Source of the DNA: GCA-2737725 sp965229355
Lineage (GTDB): Bacteria; Pseudomonadota; Alphaproteobacteria; Rhodospirillales; Rhodospirillaceae
Direction: 5' to 3'
NCBI GenBank assembly: GCA_965229355.1
Contig: OZ245869.1
Location: 1,674,001-1,738,000, forward strand
DNA: 64,000 nt
Below are positions 52,201 through 61,436 of the stretch, piece after piece; positions within the stretch are counted from its first letter, which is position 1; each line of letters starts with the position of its first letter. The position numbers were made by a program, and so were the translations under genes. The notes under the pieces were generated by a model. It searched no databases, was not told where the DNA came from, and saw nothing but the letters and a program-made list of their open reading frames with translations.

Positions 52201-53760
52201 ATGCGCAAAGTGATCATTGGACTCGCAGTAATTGGCGTGGCGGCGGCAGGCTGGTGGTTTGCGCAATCGCCGTCATCACAAAAATCAACTGCTATTGCGA
52301 CGGCCTCTAAAAGCATAAGTCCAAAAACACTGCGCGTAGGTGTGCTGACACTGCCGCCCGATAAGGGTTATCCGTACAACTCAACCGGCATTCCGACGAT
52401 CTACACATATCGTGCGATTTTCGATGGTCTGACGTATGTCACCGAAGCGGGGCAAGTGGAGCCGTTTCTCGCAACGTCTTGGGAGCAGGTTGACCCACTG
52501 ACGTGGCGCTTTAAGTTGCGTGAAGGCGTTACCTTCTCGAATGGCAAGCCGTTTACGGCAGATGCCGTCGCCTTCGCCGTCAACTATGTTGCCCGCCCCG
52601 GCAGCGCGGGTGATGCCATTTCACGGGAGTTGGTGGGGTTAGAGTCTGCGCAAGCGGAAGGGCCGTATTCTGTTCTGATTAAAACCAAACGTATTGAGCC
52701 GTTACTTCCCGCATCATTAGAGCAACTCCTCATTGTTGAGCCTGAGGCTTTTCAAGCGCTAGGACGCGAAGGTTTTGCAGAAGCCCCTGTCGCAACCGGC
52801 CCTTTCAAGGTCGTGAAGTGGGAGGCGGCGCGTGTAGAGATGGTTGCGTTTAAAGAGTCATGGCGCGCGCCGAAGGTCGACAAGCTCGAAATTATTGCAC
52901 TGCCCGAAACCTCAAGTCGCGTGCAAGCCATTGAATCCGGGCAATTAGATGTTGCCGTTGCCCTTGGGTATGAAAACCAGGTGGCCTTAGAAGCTGCCGG
53001 GGCCCGCGCTCATGTCAGTGGTACGGCAAGCTCATTAGCGGCCACATTTGTGCTGACCTACATTCCGAAAGATCACCCGCTGCAAGACAAGCGCGTCCGC
53101 CAAGCGCTGAACTACGCGGTTAACAAGGACGGTTATATCAGCGCGCTGTTTGGTGGCCTGACAAAGCCAGCCAGCCAACCCACAACATCAAGCGGCTTTG
53201 GCTACAACCCCGATGTGAAGCCCTATCCATACGATCCGGAACGCGCGAAGCAATTACTCGCCGAGGCGGGGTATCCCAATGGCTTCACGTTCACCAATCA
53301 AATCACCAATGGCGGCGGTGCTGCCTTGGCTGAGGTGTATCAGCAGGTCGCAGCAGATTTGGCCCGCGTGGGTGTGACCATGAACTTGCAAGTGATCAGC
53401 ATTGCGCAATTACTGCGTCTGACACAGGAAGGATCCTGGTCTAGCGAAGCATTTGGCATGAACTACTCGGCGGAGCGCACAACTGATTCACTGCGGCCGA
53501 CGCGCATGCACTCGTGTTTGCGACCCAAGCCGTGGTTCTGCGATAAGGCCATCACGGCGAAAATCGAGAAGGCCTATAACACGGGCGACCTTGATGAACG
53601 CCGCAAACTTACTCAAGCCATTATGGCCGACTATCACGAGCAAGCGCCGGGGATTTGGCTGCATGATGTGATCATGTTCGAGGGCTTATCAAAGCGCGTG
53701 CGTAACTACCGCGTCGATAATACCGTCATTCGGTACGATTTAATCGAACTGGCGGATTAA
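52201..53760 (+). CDS. ABC-type solute-binding protein, family 5 (DppA/OppA-like), copy 1
   Basis: 519 residues from ATG 52201. The N-terminal hydrophobic stretch (VIIGLAVIGVAAAGWWFA) is an export signal or anchor. The family 5 layout is present: LRVGVLTLPPDKGYPYNS, the WRFKLREGVTFSNGKPFTADAVAF region, KRVRQALNYAVNKDGYI and PYPYDPERAKQLLAEAGYPNG. These proteins bind peptides or other large solutes in the periplasm. No permease or ATPase gene is adjacent. Two related genes lie nearby on the other strand. Confidence 0.92.
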   Translation: MRKVIIGLAVIGVAAAGWWFAQSPSSQKSTAIATASKSISPKTLRVGVLTLPPDKGYPYNSTGIPTIYTYRAIFDGLTYVTEAGQVEPFLATSWEQVDPLTWRFKLREGVTFSNGKPFTADAVAFAVNYVARPGSAGDAISRELVGLESAQAEGPYSVLIKTKRIEPLLPASLEQLLIVEPEAFQALGREGFAEAPVATGPFKVVKWEAARVEMVAFKESWRAPKVDKLEIIALPETSSRVQAIESGQLDVAVALGYENQVALEAAGARAHVSGTASSLAATFVLTYIPKDHPLQDKRVRQALNYAVNKDGYISALFGGLTKPASQPTTSSGFGYNPDVKPYPYDPERAKQLLAEAGYPNGFTFTNQITNGGGAALAEVYQQVAADLARVGVTMNLQVISIAQLLRLTQEGSWSSEAFGMNYSAERTTDSLRPTRMHSCLRPKPWFCDKAITAKIEKAYNTGDLDERRKLTQAIMADYHEQAPGIWLHDVIMFEGLSKRVRNYRVDNTVIRYDLIELAD

Positions 53761-53761
53761 G

Positions 53762-54229
53762 GTGAGTACAAACGCGCTGACTGATTTTATCAGTGCGTGG
53801 TCTGCGGCTTGGGAAAGCTGTAGTGCCGCCCAAATTCTGGCGCTGTGGGATAAAGCCGATCAGCACAGCTGGTATCTGCCCGCAGACAGTGTTGATCCGC
53901 ATGTGGGAACGGCGATTGTGGGTGTGATTCAGCGCCGGTGCGTTGGATTGCGGGCCTCGAGCTATAAACCCGACAATATTCAGGCGCGGCTTTTGTCAAC
54001 TGACGTAGCATCTGTATTCTTTGAACTGAACTGGATGCGCACCTACGACGGTAAAACGCCAAGGGGCGGTCGTGTACGTGTCACTATGATTCTGCGCGTG
54101 ATAGAGGGGGCATGGCGTGTGTTTCATTACGCTGAAGCGCCATTAGCACCGCTGCTTGAACTCCAGGCTTTTTATGAGCGTGTTGCCGCACAAGGCTTAG
54201 ATGCAATCCCGAGGCGCGCATATGAGTGA
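53762..54229 (+). CDS. NTF2-like/SnoaL-type protein, copy 1
   Basis: 155 residues from GTG 53762, directly after the solute-binding protein's stop. The pattern, an N-terminal helix pair (FISAWSAAWES) with ALWDKADQHSWYLP, then strands with FELNWMRTY and GAWRVFHYAEAPL at the end, fits the NTF2-like cone fold, in which many small hydrolases, isomerases and binding proteins occur. It overlaps the next gene by eight bases; the two are distant paralogues and could form a heterodimer. Confidence 0.75.
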   Translation: MSTNALTDFISAWSAAWESCSAAQILALWDKADQHSWYLPADSVDPHVGTAIVGVIQRRCVGLRASSYKPDNIQARLLSTDVASVFFELNWMRTYDGKTPRGGRVRVTMILRVIEGAWRVFHYAEAPLAPLLELQAFYERVAAQGLDAIPRRAYE

Positions 54230-54680
54230 CGCGCTGACAGCTGAAATATCAGATCTTATCGCCACATATGTGTCGTACTCGGAAGGCATGAATTTTGAGG
54301 GCAAGCGTGGACTATGGGATCGGGATGATCCATCGCCGCTCCTAATGCCGGAAGAGGCACACGCGCCGTTGATTGGTTGGGATGCGATCAATGCGTACTG
54401 GTCGCAATCGCGCGTGATTATGGAAAGCTTGAAATCGCGCAGCGCTAATGTACGTGCCCGATTGATCACGCCTGATATTACGCTGGTGACGTACGATATG
54501 CGCTGGGTGGCGACGTTAGCAGGGCCCGCAAACGTGAAACGCAAACCCATTGCGGCTGATGTGCGTGTGACGGCGATGCTGCGGAAAAAATTAGAGGGTT
54601 GGCGTTTCTTTCATATCATGGAAGGGCCAGTGGATTTGCAAACCATGGCGGCCTTGGCTGCAACTCCAAATAGTCCTTAA
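54222..54680 (+). CDS. NTF2-like/SnoaL-type protein, copy 2
   Basis: 152 residues from ATG 54222, overlapping the stop of copy 1. The same elements appear: IATYVSYSEGMNFEGKRGLWDRDD given in part, IGWDAINAYW, a YDMRWVATL strand and EGWRFFHIMEGPV at the end. Tight overlap with copy 1 and shared fold indicate a joint function, perhaps with the preceding solute-binding protein. No catalytic residues are assigned. Confidence 0.75.
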   Translation: MSDALTAEISDLIATYVSYSEGMNFEGKRGLWDRDDPSPLLMPEEAHAPLIGWDAINAYWSQSRVIMESLKSRSANVRARLITPDITLVTYDMRWVATLAGPANVKRKPIAADVRVTAMLRKKLEGWRFFHIMEGPVDLQTMAALAATPNSP

Positions 54681-55142
54681 CTACATCCCTTGCGGACGCA
54701 TGATCCATTCTTGGTTTTTAGGATCGTTATCGTTCGAGCCAACAGTTCGTGCACTTAATGTGCCGTCAGCATTACGGTGATAAATCACTTTCTTCGGAAA
54801 ATCATTGGCGGGGTTTTCAAACACCGCGATATCAGGCCCTGCTTGCGTCAGCGTGAATACGCTTAAAGCTTGACCGTTATAAAACGGCGCGTACGTGATT
54901 TTACTGTCTTTCTCGGAAATCACAGCGAACTCAAACGAAACAGTTTTGCCGTTTTTCACTGTTTGCGTAGAGCCTTGAATCATCCCCGCATAAGGGGCGG
55001 TAAAGCATTCACGATACTCTTCAGAATTTGTTTTTGAAGCCCAGCATCCGCTTAAAAATCCCAAATCTTTTACGGATGTGATGCTTTGCGCATGCGCATT
55101 CAACACCAGAAGACTGAGAGCAAATCCAATGATGCCGCGCAT
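54681..55142 (-). CDS. DUF6265-like exported protein
   Basis: 153 residues from ATG 55142 with a perfect AGGAGG site. A signal peptide ends after LNAHA. The mature part begins with LGFLSGCWAS, the typical W/L-x-GCW start of DUF6265, a beta-barrel-like family, and continues through ECFTAPYAGMIQG and AVFENPANDFPKKVIYHR. The function is unknown. It shares its stop region with the convergent NTF2-like gene. Confidence 0.75.
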   Translation of the reverse strand: MRGIIGFALSLLVLNAHAQSITSVKDLGFLSGCWASKTNSEEYRECFTAPYAGMIQGSTQTVKNGKTVSFEFAVISEKDSKITYAPFYNGQALSVFTLTQAGPDIAVFENPANDFPKKVIYHRNADGTLSARTVGSNDNDPKNQEWIMRPQGM

Positions 55143-55157
55143 AATCGCCTCCTTGCT

Positions 55158-56663
55158 TCAGTTCTTCACATTCGCCGTATGATACATGAAATTGTCATTC
55201 CATGGCGCCCAGTGGGTCACGCGGCCTGCAACGCCGTCCAAGCTGACAACCGGATAGAGCAGCACGTTGGCGGCTGTGTCGCGGTAGTGCTGCACGGCTT
55301 TTTGGGTCAATGCATTGCGTTCAGCTAAATCGAACGAGCGCTCCGCCGCATCAATGGTCGGCTGGATTTCACGGTCACAGTACCACGGTGCTGTCCAATG
55401 ACACGAATGACGGTTGAATGCGCGCATCATGTCGAGTGCGGGCGCGCTGGCAAAGTCCGTCATCAGCGCGTAGCCTTTCCAGTCGCCCACGGTCATGTAT
55501 TTCACCAACTGCGGGAAGGTGATGGCGCGTATTTCCATTTTAATGCCGACAGCGCTTAAGTCAGACGCAATTTGTTGCGCGATCGCTGTGTCGTTGGCCA
55601 GCGATCCGGTCGGCATCTCAGCTACGAATTCAAAGCCCTTATCGGCACCAGCTGCCTTCAACAACGCCTTGGCTTTGGCGGGGTCGTAAGGATATGGCTG
55701 CAAGCTTGGCACATACCCCACAGCCACGGGTACTGCGGGCTGACTGGCAGGCTTCGTCAGCCCACTGAGCAAATTATCGACAATGGCTTGGCGATTGATG
55801 GCGTAGTTCATGGCCTGACGTACGCGCATGTCTTTGAACGGCGTGCCTTCTTTGATGTTATCCAGGGCCATCACCATCACGCGTGTCGGATTGCGCGTAT
55901 GGAAGCGGTTGCCTGCTGCTTTCAGAGCTTCCATGTCATCAATGTTTACGTTGGTTGCAATATCAATACGCTTAGTGGCGATCGCTTGCATACGCGCAGT
56001 CGCATCAGGCAATGCCAGCACTTCTACGCGGTCCAACAGCGGCGGCCGCCATGATGTTTTGTTCGCCACCATCATCACTTTCTCAGCGCCCCATGTGTCG
56101 ACTTTGAACGGGCCGGTGCCGATGGGCTCTTGCGCCAAGCCTTCGACACCAACTTTCAGGAAATGTTTGGGTGCCACAATATTAATGCCCGACAGATAGC
56201 GTGGCAGCAGAATGTCTGGTGTCTTGGTGGTGATCTCAACCGTCAGGTCATCAATCACGCGCGCGCCTGCAATAAAATCAATATCGCGGCCCACACTTTG
56301 TGATGCAGCGGCGGGGCTGACCAGAAATTCAATGGCCGTTTTAACCGCAAAGGCATCCAGCGCTTCGCCGTTTGAAAACACCACGTTGGGGCGCAACTTA
56401 AAGTGCCAAGTTGTTGGGTTCTGTGGGGCCCATTCCAATGCGAGCCACGGATGCACCACGCCTTTATCATCGATCACCGTCAGTGTATCGAAGATCGCGG
56501 TGAACATAAGGTACGGTGTGGTGGCTGTCGTGGCGTACGGGTTGCCTTTCGCGGGCGGCAAGTTGGTCAGTGCGACACGTAAAGTTTTGTCGGCAGCGTG
56601 GGCTGAATTCGCGAACAGCAAACCAGCGCCGACAATCAAACCCAAGATGCGCCGTACATTCAT
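55158..56663 (-). CDS. ABC-type solute-binding protein, family 5, copy 2
   Basis: 501 residues from ATG 56663, with a clear signal peptide (FANSAHA cleavage region). It has LRVALTNLPPAKGNPYATT, the FKLRPNVVFSNGEALDAFAV segment, MRVRQAMNYAINRQAIV and PYPYDPAKAKALLKAAGAD. It resembles copies 1 and 3 closely in layout, including a C-terminal NRHSCHWTAPWYCDRE segment with two Cys that recurs in the others as HSC...WYC or HSC...WFC. No transporter genes adjoin it. Confidence 0.92.
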   Translation of the reverse strand: MNVRRILGLIVGAGLLFANSAHAADKTLRVALTNLPPAKGNPYATTATTPYLMFTAIFDTLTVIDDKGVVHPWLALEWAPQNPTTWHFKLRPNVVFSNGEALDAFAVKTAIEFLVSPAAASQSVGRDIDFIAGARVIDDLTVEITTKTPDILLPRYLSGINIVAPKHFLKVGVEGLAQEPIGTGPFKVDTWGAEKVMMVANKTSWRPPLLDRVEVLALPDATARMQAIATKRIDIATNVNIDDMEALKAAGNRFHTRNPTRVMVMALDNIKEGTPFKDMRVRQAMNYAINRQAIVDNLLSGLTKPASQPAVPVAVGYVPSLQPYPYDPAKAKALLKAAGADKGFEFVAEMPTGSLANDTAIAQQIASDLSAVGIKMEIRAITFPQLVKYMTVGDWKGYALMTDFASAPALDMMRAFNRHSCHWTAPWYCDREIQPTIDAAERSFDLAERNALTQKAVQHYRDTAANVLLYPVVSLDGVAGRVTHWAPWNDNFMYHTANVKN

Positions 56664-56699
56664 GACTGACCCGTTTTCAATTCCACTCGGTCGTCTGGT

Positions 56700-58220
56700 T
56701 TATTTCTTCTGAACAGTCACGTTGTGATACGGAATAATTCCGTTCAGTTGATCATAGCCCTGCACACGCGGGCTCAAGCCATCCAACCCCAAAGGCTCAA
56801 ACAGAATAAGTGCTGCCGCGTCATCGCGATAGCCGCGCAATACCTTCTGCACCAATTCCAACCGCTCTGCGGGATCAAATGTACGTTTGGCGGCGGCAAT
56901 CACCGGCGTCAGCGCGCTGTTACAATACCAGGGATGCGACCATGTGCATGAATGCAGGCGGAAGGGCCGCAATGTCTCGCCGGTCGGCAGTGTTTCATAC
57001 TCAAAGCCAAAGGCTTGGCCTTTCCACTCGCCCTGTTGCACGCCGCGTACGAACTGTGCCCACGGTATTGGTCTGATTTCCATGGTCACGCCAACCTTGG
57101 CCAAATCGTCAGCCACTTTCTGGAACATACTTGTGTAATGGCTGCCCGTGGTGCCGCTGCTCATTTCAAATACAAACGAGAACCCTTTTTCGTAACCCGC
57201 TTCTTTCAGCAGCGCTTTGGCTTTGGCGGGGTCGTATGGGTAGGCTTTTAAGCTCGCATCATACTCAGGGTTTGCGCGCGATGTGGTTTGCGTCGCAGGC
57301 GGCACCAACCCATGCATAATCGTTTCGGCAATGGCTTGTCTGTCGACCGCATAATTCAGCGCTTGGCGCACACGCACATCTTTCAGGGCGCTGTCGGTCG
57401 TATTGTTGAACGCAATCACTTCAACTGAGCTGGCCGGGCGCTGATATATTTTAAAGCCATCGGCCGTTAAAACATCAATATCTTCAGGCCCAATTTCAGA
57501 GGCGATATCCACGCGGCCCGACAACAAAGCCTGAACCCGCGTCGACGTTTCGGGCAGCGCAATAATTTCTGCGGTCGCGGCCTTGGGTGGCCGCCATGAT
57601 GTTATGTTGGCTTTTAAAACAACACGCGCCTTCTCCCACTTCTCGACCACATAGGGGCCCGTTCCAATCGGTGCGCGCACAAAGCCCTCGCGGCCCACTT
57701 TGGCCCAGTACGTCGGTGGCACAATGGCCAACGTCGCCAATTGGCGCGGGAACATCGGATCGGGTTGCTTGGTGGTGAACTCGACCGTCAATCCATCCAG
57801 CGCTCGCACACCTGCGATGTTTTCTGCCTCGCGTGAAATCGAATCCTGCACGGCAGCTGGGCTTTGCAAGTACGCAATAGTGGCCACAACAGCATCAGCA
57901 TTCACCGGCTCACCATTTGAGAATACGGTTTTGGGCCGTAATTTAATCACCCAGGTTTGCGGATTTGTGCTTTCCCACGACACAGCCAAAGCCGGTGATG
58001 GGGCAACATTGGGCCCCAACTGAATCAGCGTGTCGAACATGGCGCGCCATGTGTACCAGGATGTGCGTGCTGGCGATGTAAACGGGTTGCCCCCACCCGG
58101 CGGCAACGAGGCCAAGCCGTACCGCACGGTGTCAGTCTGCGCTTTTACCGGCAGCGAAAATGTCGCGGCGCAGATCAGGCCCCATGCTAAGACACGGATA
58201 CTGTGTTTGGGGTGCGGCAT
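56700..58220 (-). CDS. ABC-type solute-binding protein, family 5, copy 3
   Basis: 506 residues from ATG 58220, chosen because AGAAGG lies eight bases upstream; ATG 58226 is too close to that site and the frame to 58286 lacks a signal at its start. The signal peptide ends around LPVKAQ. Family features: VRYGLASLPPGGGNPF, FSNGEPVNADAVV, VRVRQALNYAVDRQAIAE and AYPYDPAKAKALLKEAGYEKG. It shares the HSC...WYC pair with copies 1 and 2 (HSCTWSHPWYCNSA). It lies 36 bases upstream of copy 2 on the same strand. Confidence 0.92.
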   Translation of the reverse strand: MPHPKHSIRVLAWGLICAATFSLPVKAQTDTVRYGLASLPPGGGNPFTSPARTSWYTWRAMFDTLIQLGPNVAPSPALAVSWESTNPQTWVIKLRPKTVFSNGEPVNADAVVATIAYLQSPAAVQDSISREAENIAGVRALDGLTVEFTTKQPDPMFPRQLATLAIVPPTYWAKVGREGFVRAPIGTGPYVVEKWEKARVVLKANITSWRPPKAATAEIIALPETSTRVQALLSGRVDIASEIGPEDIDVLTADGFKIYQRPASSVEVIAFNNTTDSALKDVRVRQALNYAVDRQAIAETIMHGLVPPATQTTSRANPEYDASLKAYPYDPAKAKALLKEAGYEKGFSFVFEMSSGTTGSHYTSMFQKVADDLAKVGVTMEIRPIPWAQFVRGVQQGEWKGQAFGFEYETLPTGETLRPFRLHSCTWSHPWYCNSALTPVIAAAKRTFDPAERLELVQKVLRGYRDDAAALILFEPLGLDGLSPRVQGYDQLNGIIPYHNVTVQKK

Positions 58221-58358
58221 GTCCATAGCCTTCTGTTGATCTTGCAAATTTATGGGCCACGTCTCAACGTGCGCAACCATTTGCAAATGTTTGCCCGCTA
58301 TATCGTTTCTTCAACATAACGCTCCGTTAGACGTCCTGCATCTCGTTATAGTCCTCGT

Positions 58359-59189
58359 ATGGCTACTGCTCCTTTCAATGTGACCCGTCTTAAATGTGTA
58401 TTGGTATGTCAGGGTATAGGCCTTGCCATCAGCGCGTCGGCTTGCGCGCAAGACTCGTTCGAGGACTATTTCTGGTCATCTCGCGCGACCACAGGGTTTG
58501 ATTATTCGACCGGCAAGTACGGTCAAGCCGAAGCCACCCAAATTGCGTTTCTGCCGCTGATCCTGCAAACCGCGCGGGGTCCGCTGACGTTAAAAATTTC
58601 AGGCGGGGCTTTGCGTGTGTCAGGCCCGGCTTTGATTTTAGATGGTGAAGCGACGTCCGGTACGGCCGCAGTCAGTCGCAATGTGACCGGGTTGGCTGAT
58701 ACCAGCCTGTCTGCGATGTACAGCTTTCAACAGTTTTATGATCGCGGCATTTATATCGATCTTACCGCACGCGCGAAGTTCCCCACCGCCAGTTTCAAAA
58801 AAGGCTTGGGCACGGGTGAAGTGGATGGCGTGGTGCAGTTGGACGGCGCATTTGCGTGGGGCGATGTGATGCCGTTTGCCACGCTTGGGTACAAAGCAAA
58901 TGGCTCGCCCGATACATTGGCGCTGCGTCACATTACGTTTGGCAGTTTAGGTTTGCAGTATGCGCTGAACGAGCGCATGTCGACGGGTGTGGCTTACGAT
59001 TATCGGCAAAGTGCTGTGGCCACGTCATCAGACCCGCAAGAAGGCATGGCCTATATCAGTTACCGTTTCACAGATGCGTGGTCGCTGAATTTATATGGTG
59101 TGGCAGGATTCTCGAAAAACAGCCCTGCCGCAGGTGCAGGCATCACGTTCACATATCGCGTGAAACCGGGCGCTGTCAGCGTGCGTTAA
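58359..59189 (+). CDS. Outer-membrane beta-barrel protein
   Basis: 276 residues from ATG 58359. A signal peptide ends near ASACAQ. The mature protein is built of amphipathic strands separated by short turns, ending in a strand of alternating hydrophobic residues (AGITFTYRVKPGAVSVR), as in small transporter-like barrels that carry solutes across the outer membrane. It is divergent from the third solute-binding gene across 138 bases, so it might pass the same solute. No specific family is assigned. Confidence 0.7.
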   Translation: MATAPFNVTRLKCVLVCQGIGLAISASACAQDSFEDYFWSSRATTGFDYSTGKYGQAEATQIAFLPLILQTARGPLTLKISGGALRVSGPALILDGEATSGTAAVSRNVTGLADTSLSAMYSFQQFYDRGIYIDLTARAKFPTASFKKGLGTGEVDGVVQLDGAFAWGDVMPFATLGYKANGSPDTLALRHITFGSLGLQYALNERMSTGVAYDYRQSAVATSSDPQEGMAYISYRFTDAWSLNLYGVAGFSKNSPAAGAGITFTYRVKPGAVSVR

Positions 59190-59234
59190 CTAGAACGTGA
59201 GCTAAGCGCACGCGGCTTTAATAATCCGATTTTT

Positions 59235-60407
59235 TTAAACCATCGCTTCCGGGCGCTCACGATCAGGGCGCGTCGGAATTTCAGGCTTCGTCGGTTGTTC
59301 GGGGCGCGCTGGTGGCGTCATGCGCTCGGGGCGTGAATTGTTGTCCGGGCGAATAGACGCCGGGCGCAGCGAGCCGCGCGCGCGTAAGATCGTCACGAAG
59401 GTCCGCACCTTATCGATGGTCGTCGCGTTCACGCGGTCTGGGCCGGTCACGCTGCCTTTCAGCACAACGCGGTCGCCTTCGGCTGTACCCGCAGGCAAGG
59501 CCGCACCATCAATCGTAATGCCTTCAATCACCAGCGGTGCAGATGCCGTATTCGGCGCATATGCTTCAATCGACACATCATTCACGGCATCATCGAACGG
59601 CAAGGCACCTGAGCCGACGATGATGTCGGGCACGAACTGGCCATTGACCATGCGGCCCGAAACAAACACGCGCGCACCGTCTTTAACAGGCGTTGTGGTT
59701 GTCGCGCCGCTAAATGGTACTTCAAGCCCACCGACACGCAATGATGTGGTCCCGTTCACGCTAGCAACACCGCGCACAATGATACGGCCGTCATCAGGCT
59801 GTTGATCAACGCGTGTGGCGATAATGGTGCCATCGGCTTGGCGTAAGCCCGAAATGCTGACCACATCGCCCTTCGTGAGGGTCTTGAAGGATTCAATGGC
59901 AGCTTTGTCGCCAGCCATATTCACGCGCACTTTCTGGCCCAACACCGTCAGTGTTTCTTTCGCGTGATCGATGCTGTCGATGGGGCCTGTAACTGCGTGC
60001 TGCATCTCGAGTGTGTCGAGATAAAGCTTCGTGCCCTTCATGCGGGCCACACCTTGCACCACCTGGCCGACTTTTAAGTCTTCCAGCATGGCGGGCGCGC
60101 CGTCGGTTTCAACTGTCGTAGCGCGGTCGTATTCCAGCTCCAATCCATTGACGATGATGGATCCGAATCCGGAGATGGTGCCCAAAATCCCTGTGCCGCC
60201 CAAACCATCGCCTGCTTTGGCGCGGTTTTGTGCGACCATCTTTTGTTGGGTTATGCCGGTTCCGCCCAGGCCATCACCCGGTTTCGGATCGGCCTTTGCC
60301 ATATTCTGCTGAGGTGCAGTGGCGCACGCTGATAAAAGCGCAAGCACCAGCGCGGCAGCAAGGCTGCGCCAAGGGCGTTGCGAAAATTTATCAAGCCTTT
60401 GATTCAT
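59235..60407 (-). CDS. DUF5666-domain lipoprotein
   Basis: 390 residues from ATG 60407. A lipoprotein signal LALLSACAT puts a lipidated Cys after the lipobox. Near the N-terminus a GDGLGGTGI motif occurs twice. The body has repeated DUF5666 strand units (GFGSIIVNGLELEYD, VGQVVQGVARMKG, LTKGDVVSISGLRQADG) of about 60-70 residues. The tail is Pro-, Arg- and Thr-rich with TRPDRERPE-type repeats. It overlaps the DUF6502 gene by four bases. Function unknown; probably a periplasmic or surface lipoprotein. Confidence 0.85.
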   Translation of the reverse strand: MNQRLDKFSQRPWRSLAAALVLALLSACATAPQQNMAKADPKPGDGLGGTGITQQKMVAQNRAKAGDGLGGTGILGTISGFGSIIVNGLELEYDRATTVETDGAPAMLEDLKVGQVVQGVARMKGTKLYLDTLEMQHAVTGPIDSIDHAKETLTVLGQKVRVNMAGDKAAIESFKTLTKGDVVSISGLRQADGTIIATRVDQQPDDGRIIVRGVASVNGTTSLRVGGLEVPFSGATTTTPVKDGARVFVSGRMVNGQFVPDIIVGSGALPFDDAVNDVSIEAYAPNTASAPLVIEGITIDGAALPAGTAEGDRVVLKGSVTGPDRVNATTIDKVRTFVTILRARGSLRPASIRPDNNSRPERMTPPARPEQPTKPEIPTRPDRERPEAMV

Positions 60408-61279
60408 TTCACCGAATCGCTTTCTGACGATCCATCAAAAGTGGTGGCGCCGTCATAGAAATACAAGCCGAAATTGACCCTACGCGTCGCTTCGGGCTTT
60501 TCTTTGTCTTTCTCCGACAAATCTAGGGCTAACCTGTTAACGGCCAGCAAAGACTGCATCCCTAAACGCTCGGCCGTCTCAGCCACAATCTTGGCCGATT
60601 CTTCGGACAAGCCTGTGTAATGCACGCTGCGTTCCATCGACGGCGATTTTCCGCCAAGCACGTTGTCTGTTGCGGCAGACAGGTGGTCGTGAATGTTGCG
60701 ACCGAGGAAGTACGCTTTCTCATCAAACCCTTTTTCAGGAATGAAAGCGCTGCGGTTCAGCACCACGCGCTCTTGCGCATCCAGGCGCGCAACACCCAAA
60801 CGCAACCACTCATCTAACAAAGCGCGCGGGCGAATGTCTTTCGATACACTTTCCACCAACGCATCAAACGACGGTGCAGTTGCCGACTCGGACGTGCGCG
60901 GCAGGGGCAAAGGCTGGCCATCTGCATTTGTTGTGTCGGTTCCATTCAGCCATCGCGCCACCACCAGCGGACTTAACCCTACAGACCGCGGCACCGTGAA
61001 CGATTCGGGGGCCATCGCGCGCAGGCGTTTCACATCTTTCCGGTGCACGCCTGTCAGCAAGCTGATTCGGCTGTCGGTCTGGCGTTTGCCCTTTGTGGGA
61101 AATTCCTCCTCAGCCACGCCGACATAAACTTCTTTGATCAGCTCAATCAGCGACGGCAAGCCAAAGCCCTTGGCGATTAACAGGCGCACCAACGGGCGGA
61201 TCAGCCGTTTTATGGCTGAAATCAAAGCTTTAGGCGGGGCGGGAGAGGTCGGGTCGGTCACGGAACGAAGGTTATCCAA
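60404..61279 (-). CDS. DUF6502-family protein
   Basis: 291 residues starting at 61279. The N-terminal 100 residues (IKRLIRPLVRLLIAKGFGLPSLIELIKEVYV given in part, SRISLLTGVHRKDVKRLR) form a helical DNA-binding-like unit, with the second helix-turn-helix resembling MerR- or ArsR-type wings. The rest is helical. DUF6502 is regularly paired with DUF5666 genes; the overlap here is four bases. Because the N-terminus looks like a DNA-binding fold, it may regulate the pair, possibly through the palindromes upstream. Confidence 0.8.
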   Translation of the reverse strand: MDNLRSVTDPTSPAPPKALISAIKRLIRPLVRLLIAKGFGLPSLIELIKEVYVGVAEEEFPTKGKRQTDSRISLLTGVHRKDVKRLRAMAPESFTVPRSVGLSPLVVARWLNGTDTTNADGQPLPLPRTSESATAPSFDALVESVSKDIRPRALLDEWLRLGVARLDAQERVVLNRSAFIPEKGFDEKAYFLGRNIHDHLSAATDNVLGGKSPSMERSVHYTGLSEESAKIVAETAERLGMQSLLAVNRLALDLSEKDKEKPEATRRVNFGLYFYDGATTFDGSSESDSVK

Positions 61280-61320
61280 ACAAAAAGCACTACAATCACA
61301 TGGCTTGCTTATAACAGTTT

Positions 61321-61400
61321 GTGGGAGAAGTTCCCACTTTTTATTTGACGGGACCTAAAATAAGGGTAATGTATGCTTATTCGTGGGTATAATTCCCACG
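61321..61400. promoter_or_regulatory. Paired 17-base palindromes upstream of the DUF6502 gene
   Basis: Two palindromes with the form GTGGG-N7-CCCAC lie at 61321-61337 (GTGGGA/TCCCAC arms) and 61383-61399 (flanked to CGTGGG/CCCACG). Their centres are 62 bases apart, close to six helical turns. The first overlaps the -35 position of a minus-strand promoter with -10 TATAAG (61313-61308). The second encloses TATAAT. Between them a plus-strand TTGACG (61345-61350) and TAATGT (61367-61372) could drive the RNA-like element at 61437. Confidence 0.6.
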
Positions 61401-61436
61401 TAAGCCAGGGAGCGTAACACTTACGTACACAGCCAA

